A stretch of 9,583 bases of DNA from JANFXS01 sp022791155 (GTDB lineage: Bacteria; Bacillota; Clostridia; Lachnospirales; Anaerotignaceae). Position 1 is the stretch's first letter, and the number at the start of each line of letters is the position of its first letter. The stretch covers positions 1 through 9,583 of the forward strand of contig CATJUX010000103.1 in assembly GCA_949743895.1 (NCBI GenBank). Direction: 5' to 3'. Below, in pieces: positions 1-7,603 of the stretch. Under the pieces are notes generated by a model, which was not told the DNA's origin, did no database searches, and saw only the letters and a program-made list of their open reading frames with translations. Made by a program: the position numbers and the translations under genes.

Positions 1-653
1 CTGATGTCTGGAAACATGAGCTGGAAAGCCGGTTTCAAATGAATGCTTGTGAAATATTATACAATGGTGTGGTTGTTGAAAATATCAAATCGGCAATTTC
101 AGATCCAAAAGAACACCAAAATGAATTCATTATGCTTGGCCGATTGGGGGAAAGGAAAGGAACATATGACCCCATTGCAGCGGCAGAGATAGCTGTCGGG
201 CGAAACCCAAAACTGATTATATATCTAGCAGGAGATGGTGATGTAGAAAAAGTTCGAACTCTGGTGAAAGAAAAAGGATTGGAAAGAAATGTCATTGTGC
301 TGGGTTGGATTGATGGAGCTGAAAAGCTTCATTATCTGCATAATGCTGCCACGGTTGTTTTGCCTTCACATCATGAAGGATTGCCTATGGCCATTTTGGA
401 AGGAATGGCGGCTGGAAAGGCCATTATCAGCACAAAAGTTGGTGCAATTCCAGAAGTGGTTGGGGCTGAGAATGGCATTTTGATAGAACCCGGAAACATT
501 TCAGAATTGGCGAAAGCTTTGCTTTGGTATGGCAGCAACACGGAGGAACTTGTGCGCGCGTCTGAAAACAACATGAAAAAAATTAAGGATAATTTCAGCA
601 TATGTCAAACCCACGAAACATTATCTAAATATTATAAACAAATAATAAAATGA
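1..653 (+). CDS. Glycosyltransferase family 4, C-terminal part (5' end outside window)
   Basis: This is the nucleotide-sugar-binding half of a GT-B fold glycosyltransferase, which would transfer a sugar onto a lipid-linked glycan at the inner membrane face. The frame is open from base 3 with no stop, so the ATG at 39 is internal and the gene begins left of the window. Visible GT4 marks are the linker NGV, the GRLGERKG turn, AGDGD, and the diagnostic E-x7-E element EGLPMAILE followed by GMAAGKAIISTKVGAIPEVV, which contacts the nucleotide-sugar. About 215 residues are present, against 350-400 for the family. The stop TGA overlaps the GAGGAGG ribosome binding site of the next gene, indicating one operon with the two GT2 genes and the flippase. 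The donor and acceptor sugars cannot be read from sequence. The family call is firm. Confidence 0.92.
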   Translation, partial: DVWKHELESRFQMNACEILYNGVVVENIKSAISDPKEHQNEFIMLGRLGERKGTYDPIAAAEIAVGRNPKLIIYLAGDGDVEKVRTLVKEKGLERNVIVLGWIDGAEKLHYLHNAATVVLPSHHEGLPMAILEGMAAGKAIISTKVGAIPEVVGAENGILIEPGNISELAKALLWYGSNTEELVRASENNMKKIKDNFSICQTHETLSKYYKQIIK

Positions 654-663
654 GGAGGATAGC

Positions 664-1641
664 ATGAAAAAGCCGTTGATCAGCGTTGTTGTGCCTGTGT
701 ATAACGCAGAAGATTATATGGAGAAATGCATAAACTCACTTTTGGCGCAAACATATGTGAATTTAGAAATCATACTTGTGAACGATGCTTCAACGGACAA
801 CAGCGGCTATATTTGCAACAACTATGCAGCACGTGACACACGTGTGCGTGCATTTCATTTCCAAAAGAACAGAGGGCCATCAGCTGCCAGAAATGAAGGA
901 ATATGCCATGCCAAGGGAATGTTTATCTCTTTTGTTGACGCTGACGATCATGTTGAACCAGAACTTTTGGAAAAGTTATATGATTGTCTTGAAGAAAATG
1001 AGGCAGAGATCAGCGCATGTGGAGCTGACGGCATTGATTTGAAAAGTGGTTCTGCTGCTGTCTATTCCCAGGAGGAAGCTGTCAGCTGTCTTGCACAGGG
1101 TTTTCCTTTCAACCATGTTCCTTGGGGAAAGCTCTACAGTGCGAATCTGTTGAGAGAATGCCGTTTTGATGAAAATGTATACTACAGTGAGGATCTTTTG
1201 TTTCTATATTCGGTTCTCAAGCGAACTAAACGGGTGAGCTATCTGCCAGACACGCTTTATCACTACACACAAAGGGAAGGAAGCCAAGTTCAAAGTGGAA
1301 TGAACAAGCGGAAATGCACAGCACTTTGTGTCCATAACTTTGTTTGTGAAGATTCGGCTGTGAACTTCCGAGCAGCGATGAGAGATTTTCAACAGCTGAC
1401 TTTGGAAGCAGATCGAAGCATGGCGATGCTTGCAGTGAAAAATGGTTGTGATGAAGGACACACTTTTCAATATTTGAAACGTATTCAATCAAATGTACGA
1501 CGTCACTTCAGCTGGAGGGCATTGTTTCTGTGTCCGTGCATAAAATATGCGGCTTCAATTTTCATTTTATATATCAGTGCAGCAGCATTCTGGGGAGTTG
1601 CTGTCATTTTCAAACATCTCAACGGTTGGAAGGGAAAATAG
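664..1641 (+). CDS. Glycosyltransferase family 2 (first of a tandem pair)
   Basis: A 325-residue GT-A transferase, probably adding one sugar to the repeat unit of a surface polysaccharide at the cytoplasmic membrane face. The N-terminus carries the GT2 signature ISVVVPVYN (residues 6-14) and the acidic site VNDAS (39-43, where VDDGS is more common). The metal-binding DADD is at 92-95 after the SAARNEG motif, and an SEDLLF motif near 180 supplies the usual acidic pair of this subfamily. The C-terminal 35 residues are hydrophobic and could anchor the enzyme in the membrane. The ATG lies 4 nt after a GAGGAGGA ribosome binding site that overlaps the previous stop. The next gene, a paralogue aligning end to end with it, starts 2 nt after its stop. 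The specific sugar is unknown. Confidence 0.92.
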   Translation: MKKPLISVVVPVYNAEDYMEKCINSLLAQTYVNLEIILVNDASTDNSGYICNNYAARDTRVRAFHFQKNRGPSAARNEGICHAKGMFISFVDADDHVEPELLEKLYDCLEENEAEISACGADGIDLKSGSAAVYSQEEAVSCLAQGFPFNHVPWGKLYSANLLRECRFDENVYYSEDLLFLYSVLKRTKRVSYLPDTLYHYTQREGSQVQSGMNKRKCTALCVHNFVCEDSAVNFRAAMRDFQQLTLEADRSMAMLAVKNGCDEGHTFQYLKRIQSNVRRHFSWRALFLCPCIKYAASIFILYISAAAFWGVAVIFKHLNGWKGK

Positions 1642-1643
1642 CA

Positions 1644-2633
1644 ATGGAACTTGAAAAACCTAAAATTAGTGTTATTGTGCCAGTGTATAATGTTGAAGCA
1701 TATTTGGAAAAGTGTTTGTTGTCTTTGGCAAAACAGACATATCCTAATATTGAGGTTATCATGGTAGACGATGGCTCTGTTGATAACGGCGGCAATATCT
1801 GTGACGCATGGACAGCTTGTGACGAAAGGTTTCAAGTTATTCACCTTCCAAAAAACAGCGGACTTTCTGAAGCCCGAAATGAGGGGGTTATAAGAGCATC
1901 AGGAACATATATATCTTTTGTAGATTCAGATGATTATGTGGAATTTGACATGTTAGAAACACTGTATAATGCATTGGTGGAAGCCTGTGCAGATGTCAGT
2001 ATTTGCGGAAGCTATGGTTTACATATAACAAATGGTTCTGCTCGGACACTATCACCAGAGGAAGCGGCTTGTTGTATGGCACGTCGGTTTCAATTTCTTT
2101 GGACAGCATGGGGAAAACTTTTTACTGCAAAGCTGGTGAAACAAATCACCTTTGATAAAGATGCCATCTGTTGCGAAGATCTTTTGTTTTTCTACCAAAT
2201 TTTGAAGCGAGTGCAAAAGATTGTATATGTTCCGAACAAGCTTTATCACTATATCTACCGGGAAGGGAGTCTTATAAACAATGGCGTTACAGAAAAACGC
2301 TGCATTGTGCTTTCAATTCTGGATCAAATTTGTGAAGATGCAGCTGTTTGTTTTCCAGAAGTGGAGGTTCATTTTCATCAAGTGGCACTTGACACAGCCG
2401 CCCGTTTGGCTATGCAAATTGCGGAAAATGGTGCAGACGGCAGGCCAAATGACTATATGAAGCGACTGCGGGATAATACGCGCCGACATTTCAGCTGGAA
2501 AGCTCTTATGTTTTCTCCAGACAGCAAAAGTGCAGTGGCGCAAATGGCGCTTTGCTGTGGTGTTACTGTTTTTACCATTTTGGCTGCTGTCTATAGATTG
2601 GCAAAGTCGTTGCGAAAGAACAGCATGGAGTGA
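1644..2633 (+). CDS. Glycosyltransferase family 2 (second of a tandem pair)
   Basis: A 329-residue GT-A transferase paralogous to the preceding gene. It has the same ISVIVPVYN start, a canonical VDDGS (41-45), EARNEG, the metal site DSDD (94-97), a CEDLLF motif and a hydrophobic C-terminal tail after the shared block RRHFSW. The frame is open back to 1530, but the ATG at 1644 is preferred. It has GAAGGGA about 9 nt upstream, places ISVIVPVYN at the position seen in the paralogue, and leaves only 2 nt after the upstream stop, as in translationally coupled genes. The pair probably arose by tandem duplication and then diverged, so the two may add different sugars or make different linkages. Assignment to GT2 is firm and the substrate is not known. 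Confidence 0.91.
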   Translation: MELEKPKISVIVPVYNVEAYLEKCLLSLAKQTYPNIEVIMVDDGSVDNGGNICDAWTACDERFQVIHLPKNSGLSEARNEGVIRASGTYISFVDSDDYVEFDMLETLYNALVEACADVSICGSYGLHITNGSARTLSPEEAACCMARRFQFLWTAWGKLFTAKLVKQITFDKDAICCEDLLFFYQILKRVQKIVYVPNKLYHYIYREGSLINNGVTEKRCIVLSILDQICEDAAVCFPEVEVHFHQVALDTAARLAMQIAENGADGRPNDYMKRLRDNTRRHFSWKALMFSPDSKSAVAQMALCCGVTVFTILAAVYRLAKSLRKNSME

Positions 2634-2642
2634 CGAAAACGT

Positions 2643-4163
2643 ATGGACAGAGCAGAATGCATCACGAAAAATTTTAGATATGCCGTGGCTGGTGAACTGC
2701 TGATGGCTGTTTTGAAGTTTGTGTCTCGCCGGGCGTTCATCGTTTTGTTAGGGAAGGAATATTTGGGGCTTAACGGGCTTTTTAATGATGTTCTTTCAAT
2801 GCTTTCTTTGGCAGAACTTGGATTCAGCGTTTCAATCACATATAGCTTATACCGCCCAGTGGCTCAAAAAGACACAGAAATGGTGAAGTCGCTGATGTGT
2901 CTGTATTGCCGTGTTTACAGAACTGTTGGAATAGTAGTCTTTTTATTGGGCTTGTCTTTAACTCCATTTTTAAGTTTCTTGATTAAAGAAATGCCAAAGG
3001 ATATTCCCGATATACCTTTGATATATATATTGAATCTGGCAAATGCCAGCATTTCATATTTTTTTGCATATAAATCCACATTGCTTTTTGTGCATCAAAA
3101 AAAATATATAGAAACCTCCATACGTGCAGTTGTTTCACTGATTGTCACGGTGTCACAAATTATAATATTATTTTTGACAAAGAATTACTTTTATTATTTA
3201 TATCTGTCTATAGTCGCAACAGTGGCGCAAAATATCATTATTGCTGTGAAAGTGGACAAACTTTTTCCATATCTGAAGGAAAAGAATGTCAACCCACTTC
3301 CGGCAAAAACATTGAAAGAAATTCGTGGGAACGTGCGTGCTATGCTGCTTCACCGCATTGGAGCTGTGGCAGTTTTCAACACAGACAATCTTCTAATTTC
3401 AAAATTTATTGGAATAGCATATGCAGGGCTATACTCAAATTACATTATGATACGAGGGTTTTTGAATATTTTGATAAACGCATTGTTTGATGCAATTACG
3501 CCAGTCTTTGGAAACATCACTGCAACGGAAACAGAATCTAACAAGCAAACTGCATTTTGCCGCCTGAACTTTTTCTCTGCATGGCTTTTTGGCTGGATGA
3601 GCATTTGTCTGTTCTGTCTCTATGATCCGTTCATCAACATTTGGCTGGGTGAAGGCTATCTGTTGTCAAAAGCGGCAGTGTTTCTGATCGTCTTGAATTT
3701 TTATGTTAACAGTATGCGCATACCTGTGAATAATACAAAAAGTGTTCTTGGGCTTTTTCGCGAAGATCGGTATAAGTCGATTTTTGAAACTTTCTTCAAT
3801 CTCATGTTCTCTGTTGCGTTGGCCAAACAATGGGGCATTGAGGGAATCATGGCGGGAACGTTGATCAGTACGTTGTTGTTTCCGTTTTGGTGTGAACCTT
3901 TTGTTCTCTGCCACTGGGGTTTACATATATCTGTTGGAAAATATTTCATGTTTTATTTAGTGCATATATCATTCACTGCTGTTATTGGAGTGATGACATG
4001 GTTGTTGTGCTGCACAATTGGTGAGGGAGTTGTCTGCTTTTTATTAAAGGGTCTGATCTGCGTAATAGTTCCAAATGCAGTTTACATATTTGTTTACCAA
4101 CAGAGAGATGAATTGTTGTTTTTTAAAGAAATGGTGAAACACATGATGCAAAAAATAATATAG
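2643..4163 (+). CDS. Wzx-like polysaccharide flippase (MOP/PST family)
   Basis: A 506-residue polytopic membrane protein, expected to flip the lipid-linked repeat unit made by the upstream transferases to the outer membrane face. Hydrophobic stretches recur along the whole chain, consistent with about 12-14 helices. The N-terminal block (residues about 35-85) containing GKEYLGLNGLF, LSLAELGF and YSLYRPVA is typical of the PST sugar-translocase branch in Clostridia. Its length is normal for the family. The start ATG follows GGAG about 12 nt upstream, within the end of the GT2 gene, and the intergenic gap is 9 nt. It is the last gene of the operon. No polymerase (Wzy) or ligase is in view, so these must lie elsewhere or upstream. 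Confidence 0.88.
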   Translation: MDRAECITKNFRYAVAGELLMAVLKFVSRRAFIVLLGKEYLGLNGLFNDVLSMLSLAELGFSVSITYSLYRPVAQKDTEMVKSLMCLYCRVYRTVGIVVFLLGLSLTPFLSFLIKEMPKDIPDIPLIYILNLANASISYFFAYKSTLLFVHQKKYIETSIRAVVSLIVTVSQIIILFLTKNYFYYLYLSIVATVAQNIIIAVKVDKLFPYLKEKNVNPLPAKTLKEIRGNVRAMLLHRIGAVAVFNTDNLLISKFIGIAYAGLYSNYIMIRGFLNILINALFDAITPVFGNITATETESNKQTAFCRLNFFSAWLFGWMSICLFCLYDPFINIWLGEGYLLSKAAVFLIVLNFYVNSMRIPVNNTKSVLGLFREDRYKSIFETFFNLMFSVALAKQWGIEGIMAGTLISTLLFPFWCEPFVLCHWGLHISVGKYFMFYLVHISFTAVIGVMTWLLCCTIGEGVVCFLLKGLICVIVPNAVYIFVYQQRDELLFFKEMVKHMMQKII

Positions 4164-4233
4164 AATATGTCAATGATAGAGTATAAACATGTTTTGTTGT
4201 TATATATTTTGAAGCTGAACCACATAAAATTCA

Positions 4234-4276
4234 ATTTTTTGGGAGAAAACTGACAAGAAGTTTTCTCCCAAAAAAT
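4234..4276 (+). terminator. Long perfect hairpin after the flippase, possible operon terminator
   Basis: An 18-bp perfect stem (arms 4234-4251 and 4259-4276) encloses a 7-nt loop, GACAAGA. The core GGGAGAAAAC pairs with GTTTTCTCCC. The T-run lies on the outer left and the A-run on the outer right, the opposite of a classical intrinsic terminator, so no U-tract directly follows the stem on either strand. A separate T7 run occurs about 25 nt further on. Its position just after the last gene suggests 3'-end formation or mRNA protection. Confidence 0.5.
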
Positions 4277-4535
4277 ATTTATTTGAAAATTTAATAAGCT
4301 TTTTTTCATTTTGTGAATGAGACTTCTTATAGCAGGAGAAGTGGCAATATCAACATTTTTGGCTCTTGTTTTGCATTATTATATATGATTTTTGATGGAA
4401 GAAACGTGGCATTTAGAAAAAACAAAACTAAATCCGTTTGAAGCTGGGAAAGAGTGTTATATACATTACACTAACTCATATACAATAAACGAATAATATA
4501 ATGAATGCTTAAAAGATTTTATGCAGCTATTATAA

Positions 4536-4581
4536 CTGTTAGACATGATTTTTAATGTAAAATTGATATTTGTCATAACAG
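4536..4581. promoter_or_regulatory. Imperfect inverted repeat, candidate operator of the dehydratase gene
   Basis: CTGTTAGACA (4536-4545) is mirrored by TGTCATAACAG (4571-4581), with a one-base bulge and 25 nt between. The right arm overlaps the candidate -35 box. It could be a binding site for the nearby LysR-type regulator or an RNA-level hairpin. Neither is shown by the sequence alone. Confidence 0.35.
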
Positions 4582-4599
4582 GTGTGTTTGATTTATAAT
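4570..4599 (+). promoter_or_regulatory. Candidate sigma-A promoter of the dehydratase gene
   Basis: TTGTCA (4570-4575, one mismatch to TTGACA) is followed after 18 bp by a perfect TATAAT (4594-4599). Transcription would begin near 4606, giving a leader of about 22 nt that carries the AGGAGG at 4618-4623. Confidence 0.5.
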
Positions 4600-4628
4600 T
4601 GTTTTATAAAAATTGACAGGAGGAAAAA

Positions 4629-5615
4629 ATGAAAATGAATAAGGAATCTTTAAATATTGATGATATTAAACAGGCAAAGGAAAGAATATCTCCCTATATC
4701 AATCGCACAAAGCTTATACATGCAGAAACTATGGACAGCATTTTGAATTGCAATGTATATTTAAAACCTGAAATGCTTCAAAAAACAGGTGCTTTCAAAC
4801 TGAGAGGAGCTTTGAATACAGTATTTTTGCTTGACGAGGAAAGCCGAAAAAAAGGAATTATCACAAGTTCATCAGGCAATCACGGCCAAGCTTGTGCATA
4901 CATAGGGAAAATGCTAAATATACCAGTCACAGTTGTTCTTCCAGATGACACTCCAAAAATTAAAGTTGAAAGAACAAAAAAACATGGAGCTAATATAATT
5001 CTTGAAGATAGATCATATGAAAAAAGATGGATACGTGTTAACGAGGAAGTAGAAAAACATGGATATTCAGTTGTTCACCCTTATGAAAATTTCAATGTTA
5101 TGGCTGGACAGGGAACTATAGGCCTTGAAATGCTGGAGGATCTTCCATATTTGGACAAGGTTGTTGTGCCTGTGGGCGGTGGGGGCCTCATCTCTGGAAT
5201 TTCAACAGCAATAAAAGAGATTAATCCCAAAATACGTGTAATAGGCGTTGAACCGGCAGCGGCAGCTCCATATTTTGAAAGCAGAAAACAGCATAAGCGT
5301 GTGAGCGTTGGAAATGAACCGTCAATAGCAGACGGCTTGACAACAAGGGAAGCAGGAATTAATCCTTATCCTATAATTGAAAAATATGTTGACGATTTAA
5401 TAGTTGTTGATGAAGATTCAATCAAACAGGCTGTGAAGCTTGTTGCTTCAGAGGCAAAACTCTTTGCTGAACCATCATCATGTGTGGGTATAGCAGCAGT
5501 TTTGAGCGGAAAACTTGAAGTTTCAAAAGAAGAAAATGTGGCGTTTGTTCTCACGGCTGGAAATTGGGATATAGATAAGATTGGAAAAATTTTGAATGAT
5601 GAAGATTTAGATTGA
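4629..5615 (+). CDS. PLP-dependent threonine ammonia-lyase (threonine/serine dehydratase), catabolic type
   Basis: A 328-residue fold-type II PLP enzyme, expected to deaminate threonine to 2-oxobutyrate (and often serine to pyruvate) in the cytoplasm. The PLP lysine is Lys57 in KTGAFKLRG. SSGNHGQ (81-87) binds substrate, GGGG (183-186) cradles the cofactor phosphate, and EPS (281-283) is in its usual place. The C-terminal motif is TAGN rather than the more usual SGGN. The length matches short catabolic enzymes such as TdcB. There is no C-terminal ACT domain, so it should not be isoleucine-inhibited like IlvA. AGGAGG lies 5 nt before the first ATG, and a second ATG two codons later is possible. 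It faces a LysR gene. A serine racemase or hydroxyaspartate/ectoine-pathway dehydratase cannot be excluded from motifs alone. Confidence 0.88.
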   Translation: MKMNKESLNIDDIKQAKERISPYINRTKLIHAETMDSILNCNVYLKPEMLQKTGAFKLRGALNTVFLLDEESRKKGIITSSSGNHGQACAYIGKMLNIPVTVVLPDDTPKIKVERTKKHGANIILEDRSYEKRWIRVNEEVEKHGYSVVHPYENFNVMAGQGTIGLEMLEDLPYLDKVVVPVGGGGLISGISTAIKEINPKIRVIGVEPAAAAPYFESRKQHKRVSVGNEPSIADGLTTREAGINPYPIIEKYVDDLIVVDEDSIKQAVKLVASEAKLFAEPSSCVGIAAVLSGKLEVSKEENVAFVLTAGNWDIDKIGKILNDEDLD

Positions 5616-5989
5616 TTTTATCAAATAAATTTGAGATCAAAAATATATGTTGTTTATGTAATGAATATTATACAAACAGCGTCTGTTGCTGATGAATGTT
5701 ATAAAGCATTTATTCATGAAAATATGCTTCAACTATATTATAATAAAAATAGATTTTGTTTAACCACATTAATAGTTAATTTTAATATTTGGATTATTCA
5801 AAAAGTGAAAAAATAATGAAAGCAAAAAATTTAGAAATAACATTTTTTGTTCTTATGAAAAAGTCTTGTTTTGAACTGTGCTATTGATGAAGCAGTTATT
5901 ATAAGCATAAAAACATGTAAGAACACATGCCAAGAAAGTAGTGTATACGCGTTTCAAGTCATGTAAATCAAAATTTATGAACAGAGATT
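5616..5989. other. 374-nt AT-rich spacer between convergent genes
   Basis: I see no supportable gene or RNA here. One 61-codon frame (5631-5816) opens with TTG, lacks a ribosome binding site, has low-complexity composition and resembles nothing known to me. The right edge merges into the shared terminator. Confidence 0.6.
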
Positions 5990-6024
5990 AAAAGCGAGAA
6001 ATGTTTTCAAGGTTTCTCGCTTTT
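5990..6024. terminator. Bidirectional intrinsic terminator between dehydratase and LysR genes
   Basis: A 12-bp perfect stem, AAAAGCGAGAAA (5990-6001) with TTTCTCGCTTTT (6013-6024), encloses an 11-nt loop. Each strand has A4 before the GC-containing stem and T4 at its end, so it can serve both converging transcripts. The right arm lies inside the last codons of the LysR gene. Confidence 0.75.
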
Positions 6025-6954
6025 GTCTATATTAAAACAACATTCCTGATCAGATAAATGTAGAATTGACTTAAAATCTTCTATAAATTCTTCAGCAGCA
6101 TCAGAAAGTACGCTTTCATTTCTTTTTATATAGCCTAATATAAGCTTTGAGTCATCTCCCTTAATTTTCAAAATTTTGGCCTCTTTTTGCATAATTTCAG
6201 AAGGGTTTACATCTATTCCCAACATGGCTAAGTCTGTTTCCATAAGTGCATATGTGTTTAAATATTCACTATTTGTGTAAATAGCTGGATTCATACGCTG
6301 AGTACTATATGGGCCAACATTTATTTCTTCAAAATGGTTTCCGATTGAGAAAAAATCATCAAGACCACAAACAAAATTGATCTTTGAAAGCTCATCAGAT
6401 GTTATTATATCCAAGTCATATAATGGGTTGTTTTTTCCAACAAAAATGCAAACGCTTCTTTTAGAAATTTCGACGAAACTAAGCTTTTTTTGTGACACTA
6501 TATTGTTGAATGGTGCAAACTGGTTTTTTGAAATATATAAAATCCCTAATTCTGAGATACCTTGAGCAACATTATTTATAATTTCATCTATAGTTCCCTG
6601 AAAATAATCTATTACCAAATTTTTATGTTTATTGTATAAAGAAACAATAAGTCTTGAAAGTACATGGCTTTGATATGTGGATAATCGAAACACTTTATTT
6701 GCATTATCGCCTTGATTTGATATGAGATTTATATTTTTAAAAATGTTTTGTGCATAGACATAAACGGATTTTCCAAATTCAGTAACTCTTGTGTTTCTTC
6801 CGTTACGTTCAAACAAGGGCTTGCCAAGTTCTTTTTCAAGAGATTTGATCGCTTTGCTTATGTTAGGCTGTGAGGTATATAATTTTTCGGCGGCTTTGTT
6901 AAAACTTCCAGTTTCAACACAAGCCAAAAAAAATTCAAGCTGCTTAAGATCCAT
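6007..6954 (-). CDS. LysR-type transcriptional regulator
   Basis: A 315-residue LTTR. The N-terminal winged HTH is textbook: MDLKQLEFFLACVETGSF, then the helix pair AAEKLYTSQPNISKAI (21-36), then SLEKELGKPLFER. It is followed by the linker helix and an effector-binding domain of normal length. The frame is open to a TTG at 6963, but that lies only 2 nt from the AAGGA ribosome binding site. The ATG at 6954 is about 10 nt away and starts with the family-typical MDLKQLEFF, so it is chosen. The gene converges on the dehydratase gene and may control it, though LTTRs more often control divergent genes. The inverted-repeat element begins only about 48 bp upstream, so the original promoter region has probably been disturbed. 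The effector is unknown. Confidence 0.92.
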   Translation of the reverse strand: MDLKQLEFFLACVETGSFNKAAEKLYTSQPNISKAIKSLEKELGKPLFERNGRNTRVTEFGKSVYVYAQNIFKNINLISNQGDNANKVFRLSTYQSHVLSRLIVSLYNKHKNLVIDYFQGTIDEIINNVAQGISELGILYISKNQFAPFNNIVSQKKLSFVEISKRSVCIFVGKNNPLYDLDIITSDELSKINFVCGLDDFFSIGNHFEEINVGPYSTQRMNPAIYTNSEYLNTYALMETDLAMLGIDVNPSEIMQKEAKILKIKGDDSKLILGYIKRNESVLSDAAEEFIEDFKSILHLSDQECCFNIDKSEKP

Positions 6955-7001
6955 AGATGTCAATTCCTTTCATGTATTGCAAGTTATTTATATATTCTTC
7001 T

Positions 7002-7148
7002 AAAATCAACAGGATTTCTGGCTGTCTACTTATAAGTTCTTAAATGCCGCTGAGTCTTGACTTTTCAAGGGTTCGCGGCATCTTTGCTATCTGGGAAAGC
7101 TCACACATATTCTCAAAAGTTTTTAGATCTTCGCTCTTAAAGATAATA
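7002..7148 (+). repeat. Left arm of the long inverted repeat
   Basis: It aligns without gaps to the reverse complement of 7770-7916, with 16 mismatches in 147 positions by hand count (mostly transitions). The longest shared run is 21 nt, near 7049-7069. Reading on the - strand, it carries the end of a small ORF (TAA at 7040-7042), followed by a conserved tail of about 38 nt out to the boundary. Confidence 0.85.
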
Positions 7149-7171
7149 CGAAAGAAGTAAAACTTTGTCAT
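7040..7171 (-). CDS. Unrecognised small ORF (43 aa), left copy
   Basis: A short open frame from ATG 7171 to TAA 7040, lying directly after the stop of the integrase relic. Its C-terminal part contains FENMCEL, then KMPRTLEKSRLSGI, matching FENICEL and KMPRTFEKSRLSDI in the right copy. The reading frame is the same in both copies and many differences are synonymous or conservative, so the arms descend from real coding sequence. The N-terminus looks shortened relative to the right copy. The AAGG before the ATG is too close to be a good ribosome binding site, so expression is doubtful. I do not recognise the family, and it may be dead. Confidence 0.35.
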   Translation of the reverse strand: MTKFYFFRIIFKSEDLKTFENMCELSQIAKMPRTLEKSRLSGI

Positions 7172-7174
7172 GCC

Positions 7175-7560
7175 TTACATTTCAGCACTTGCGGAAGCGT
7201 AGGTTGCATGTGTGTAATGGTTCAGCGTCATGATAATATTGGGATGCTAATGCAACACTTTGGCGTTCATGCACACATTGGCTAAGTTGGTGCAGAACAT
7301 GTGCGGTGTTATTAACCTTGGCTCCGTTGTATCTTTCAGAATGGTATTTAACTTGAAGCCAAACGGATTCTTGCGTATACAATAGTCATGTATAGCTGTG
7401 CAAAAGGCAGCTTTCAGAGAGCGCTTGTCATTACTGATTGCGTGGCAGGCTATGCCCCAATCTCTCATGTGTAAAGTTCATTTGTAAGCATATTGCCCGT
7501 CTTTCATCTGGCTCTCTCACGAACGCAAAATGCAGTTTTTGCTGTCCCTTCTTTGTACAC
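7175..7560 (-). pseudogene. int: Tyrosine integrase relic, Tn916/Tn1549-like
   Basis: Three pieces of one integrase remain in order. First is an N-terminal arm-binding piece (about 7555-7481) reading QRRDSKNCILRS, a stop, then ESQMKDGQYAYK, the usual start of Tn916/Tn1549-type integrases. Next is a core-binding piece (from 7468) with SLKAAFCTAIHD and IRKNPFGFKL. The frame then jumps from DTTEPR straight to ITPHMFCTNLANVCM, skipping most of the catalytic domain and deleting the RHT of the family's ITPHVFRHTFCTN. After KVLH there is an in-frame TAG (7247-7249), and then HPNIIMTLNHYTHATY with the nucleophilic Tyr, ending at TAA 7175. With the catalytic Arg/His lost and stops present, it cannot be active. 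It shows that an integrative conjugative element once sat here. Confidence 0.82.
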
Positions 7561-7562
7561 TG

Positions 7563-7585
7563 CTCCTTTCCAAAGACGGAAAGAG
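7563..7585 (-). promoter_or_regulatory. Leader hairpin covering the integrase ribosome binding site
   Basis: On the - strand, CTCTTTCC pairs with GGAAAGGAG around the loop GTCTTT, with one bulged base. The right arm is the purine-rich ribosome binding site just before the integrase start, so folding would hide it. This may be a relic of translational control. Confidence 0.4.
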
Positions 7586-7603
7586 TCTTGATATGTTATA
7601 TTT

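Larger units (their letters stand above)
4164..4628. other. 465-nt AT-rich intergenic region between flippase and dehydratase
   Basis: No supportable gene lies here. The left part carries a perfect long hairpin (4234-4276) that probably marks the end of the polysaccharide operon. The right part carries an inverted repeat and a promoter-like pair ahead of the dehydratase gene. The middle (about 4300-4530) is AT-rich, with short stops in all frames and nothing recognisable. A lone TATAAT at 4497-4502 has no convincing -35 partner. Confidence 0.7.

Noticed and set aside
1530..1643. Longer start for the second GT2 protein (38 extra residues)
   Set aside because: It would overlap the first GT2 gene by over 100 nt and add residues before the conserved start. 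ATG 1644 has a good ribosome binding site.
5631..5816. 61-codon + strand open frame after the dehydratase gene
   Set aside because: It starts with TTG, has no ribosome binding site, lies in AT-rich DNA and resembles no protein known to me.
6955..6963. TTG start for the LysR gene
   Set aside because: It is only 2 nt from the ribosome binding site. ATG 6954 is better placed and begins with the family-typical sequence.
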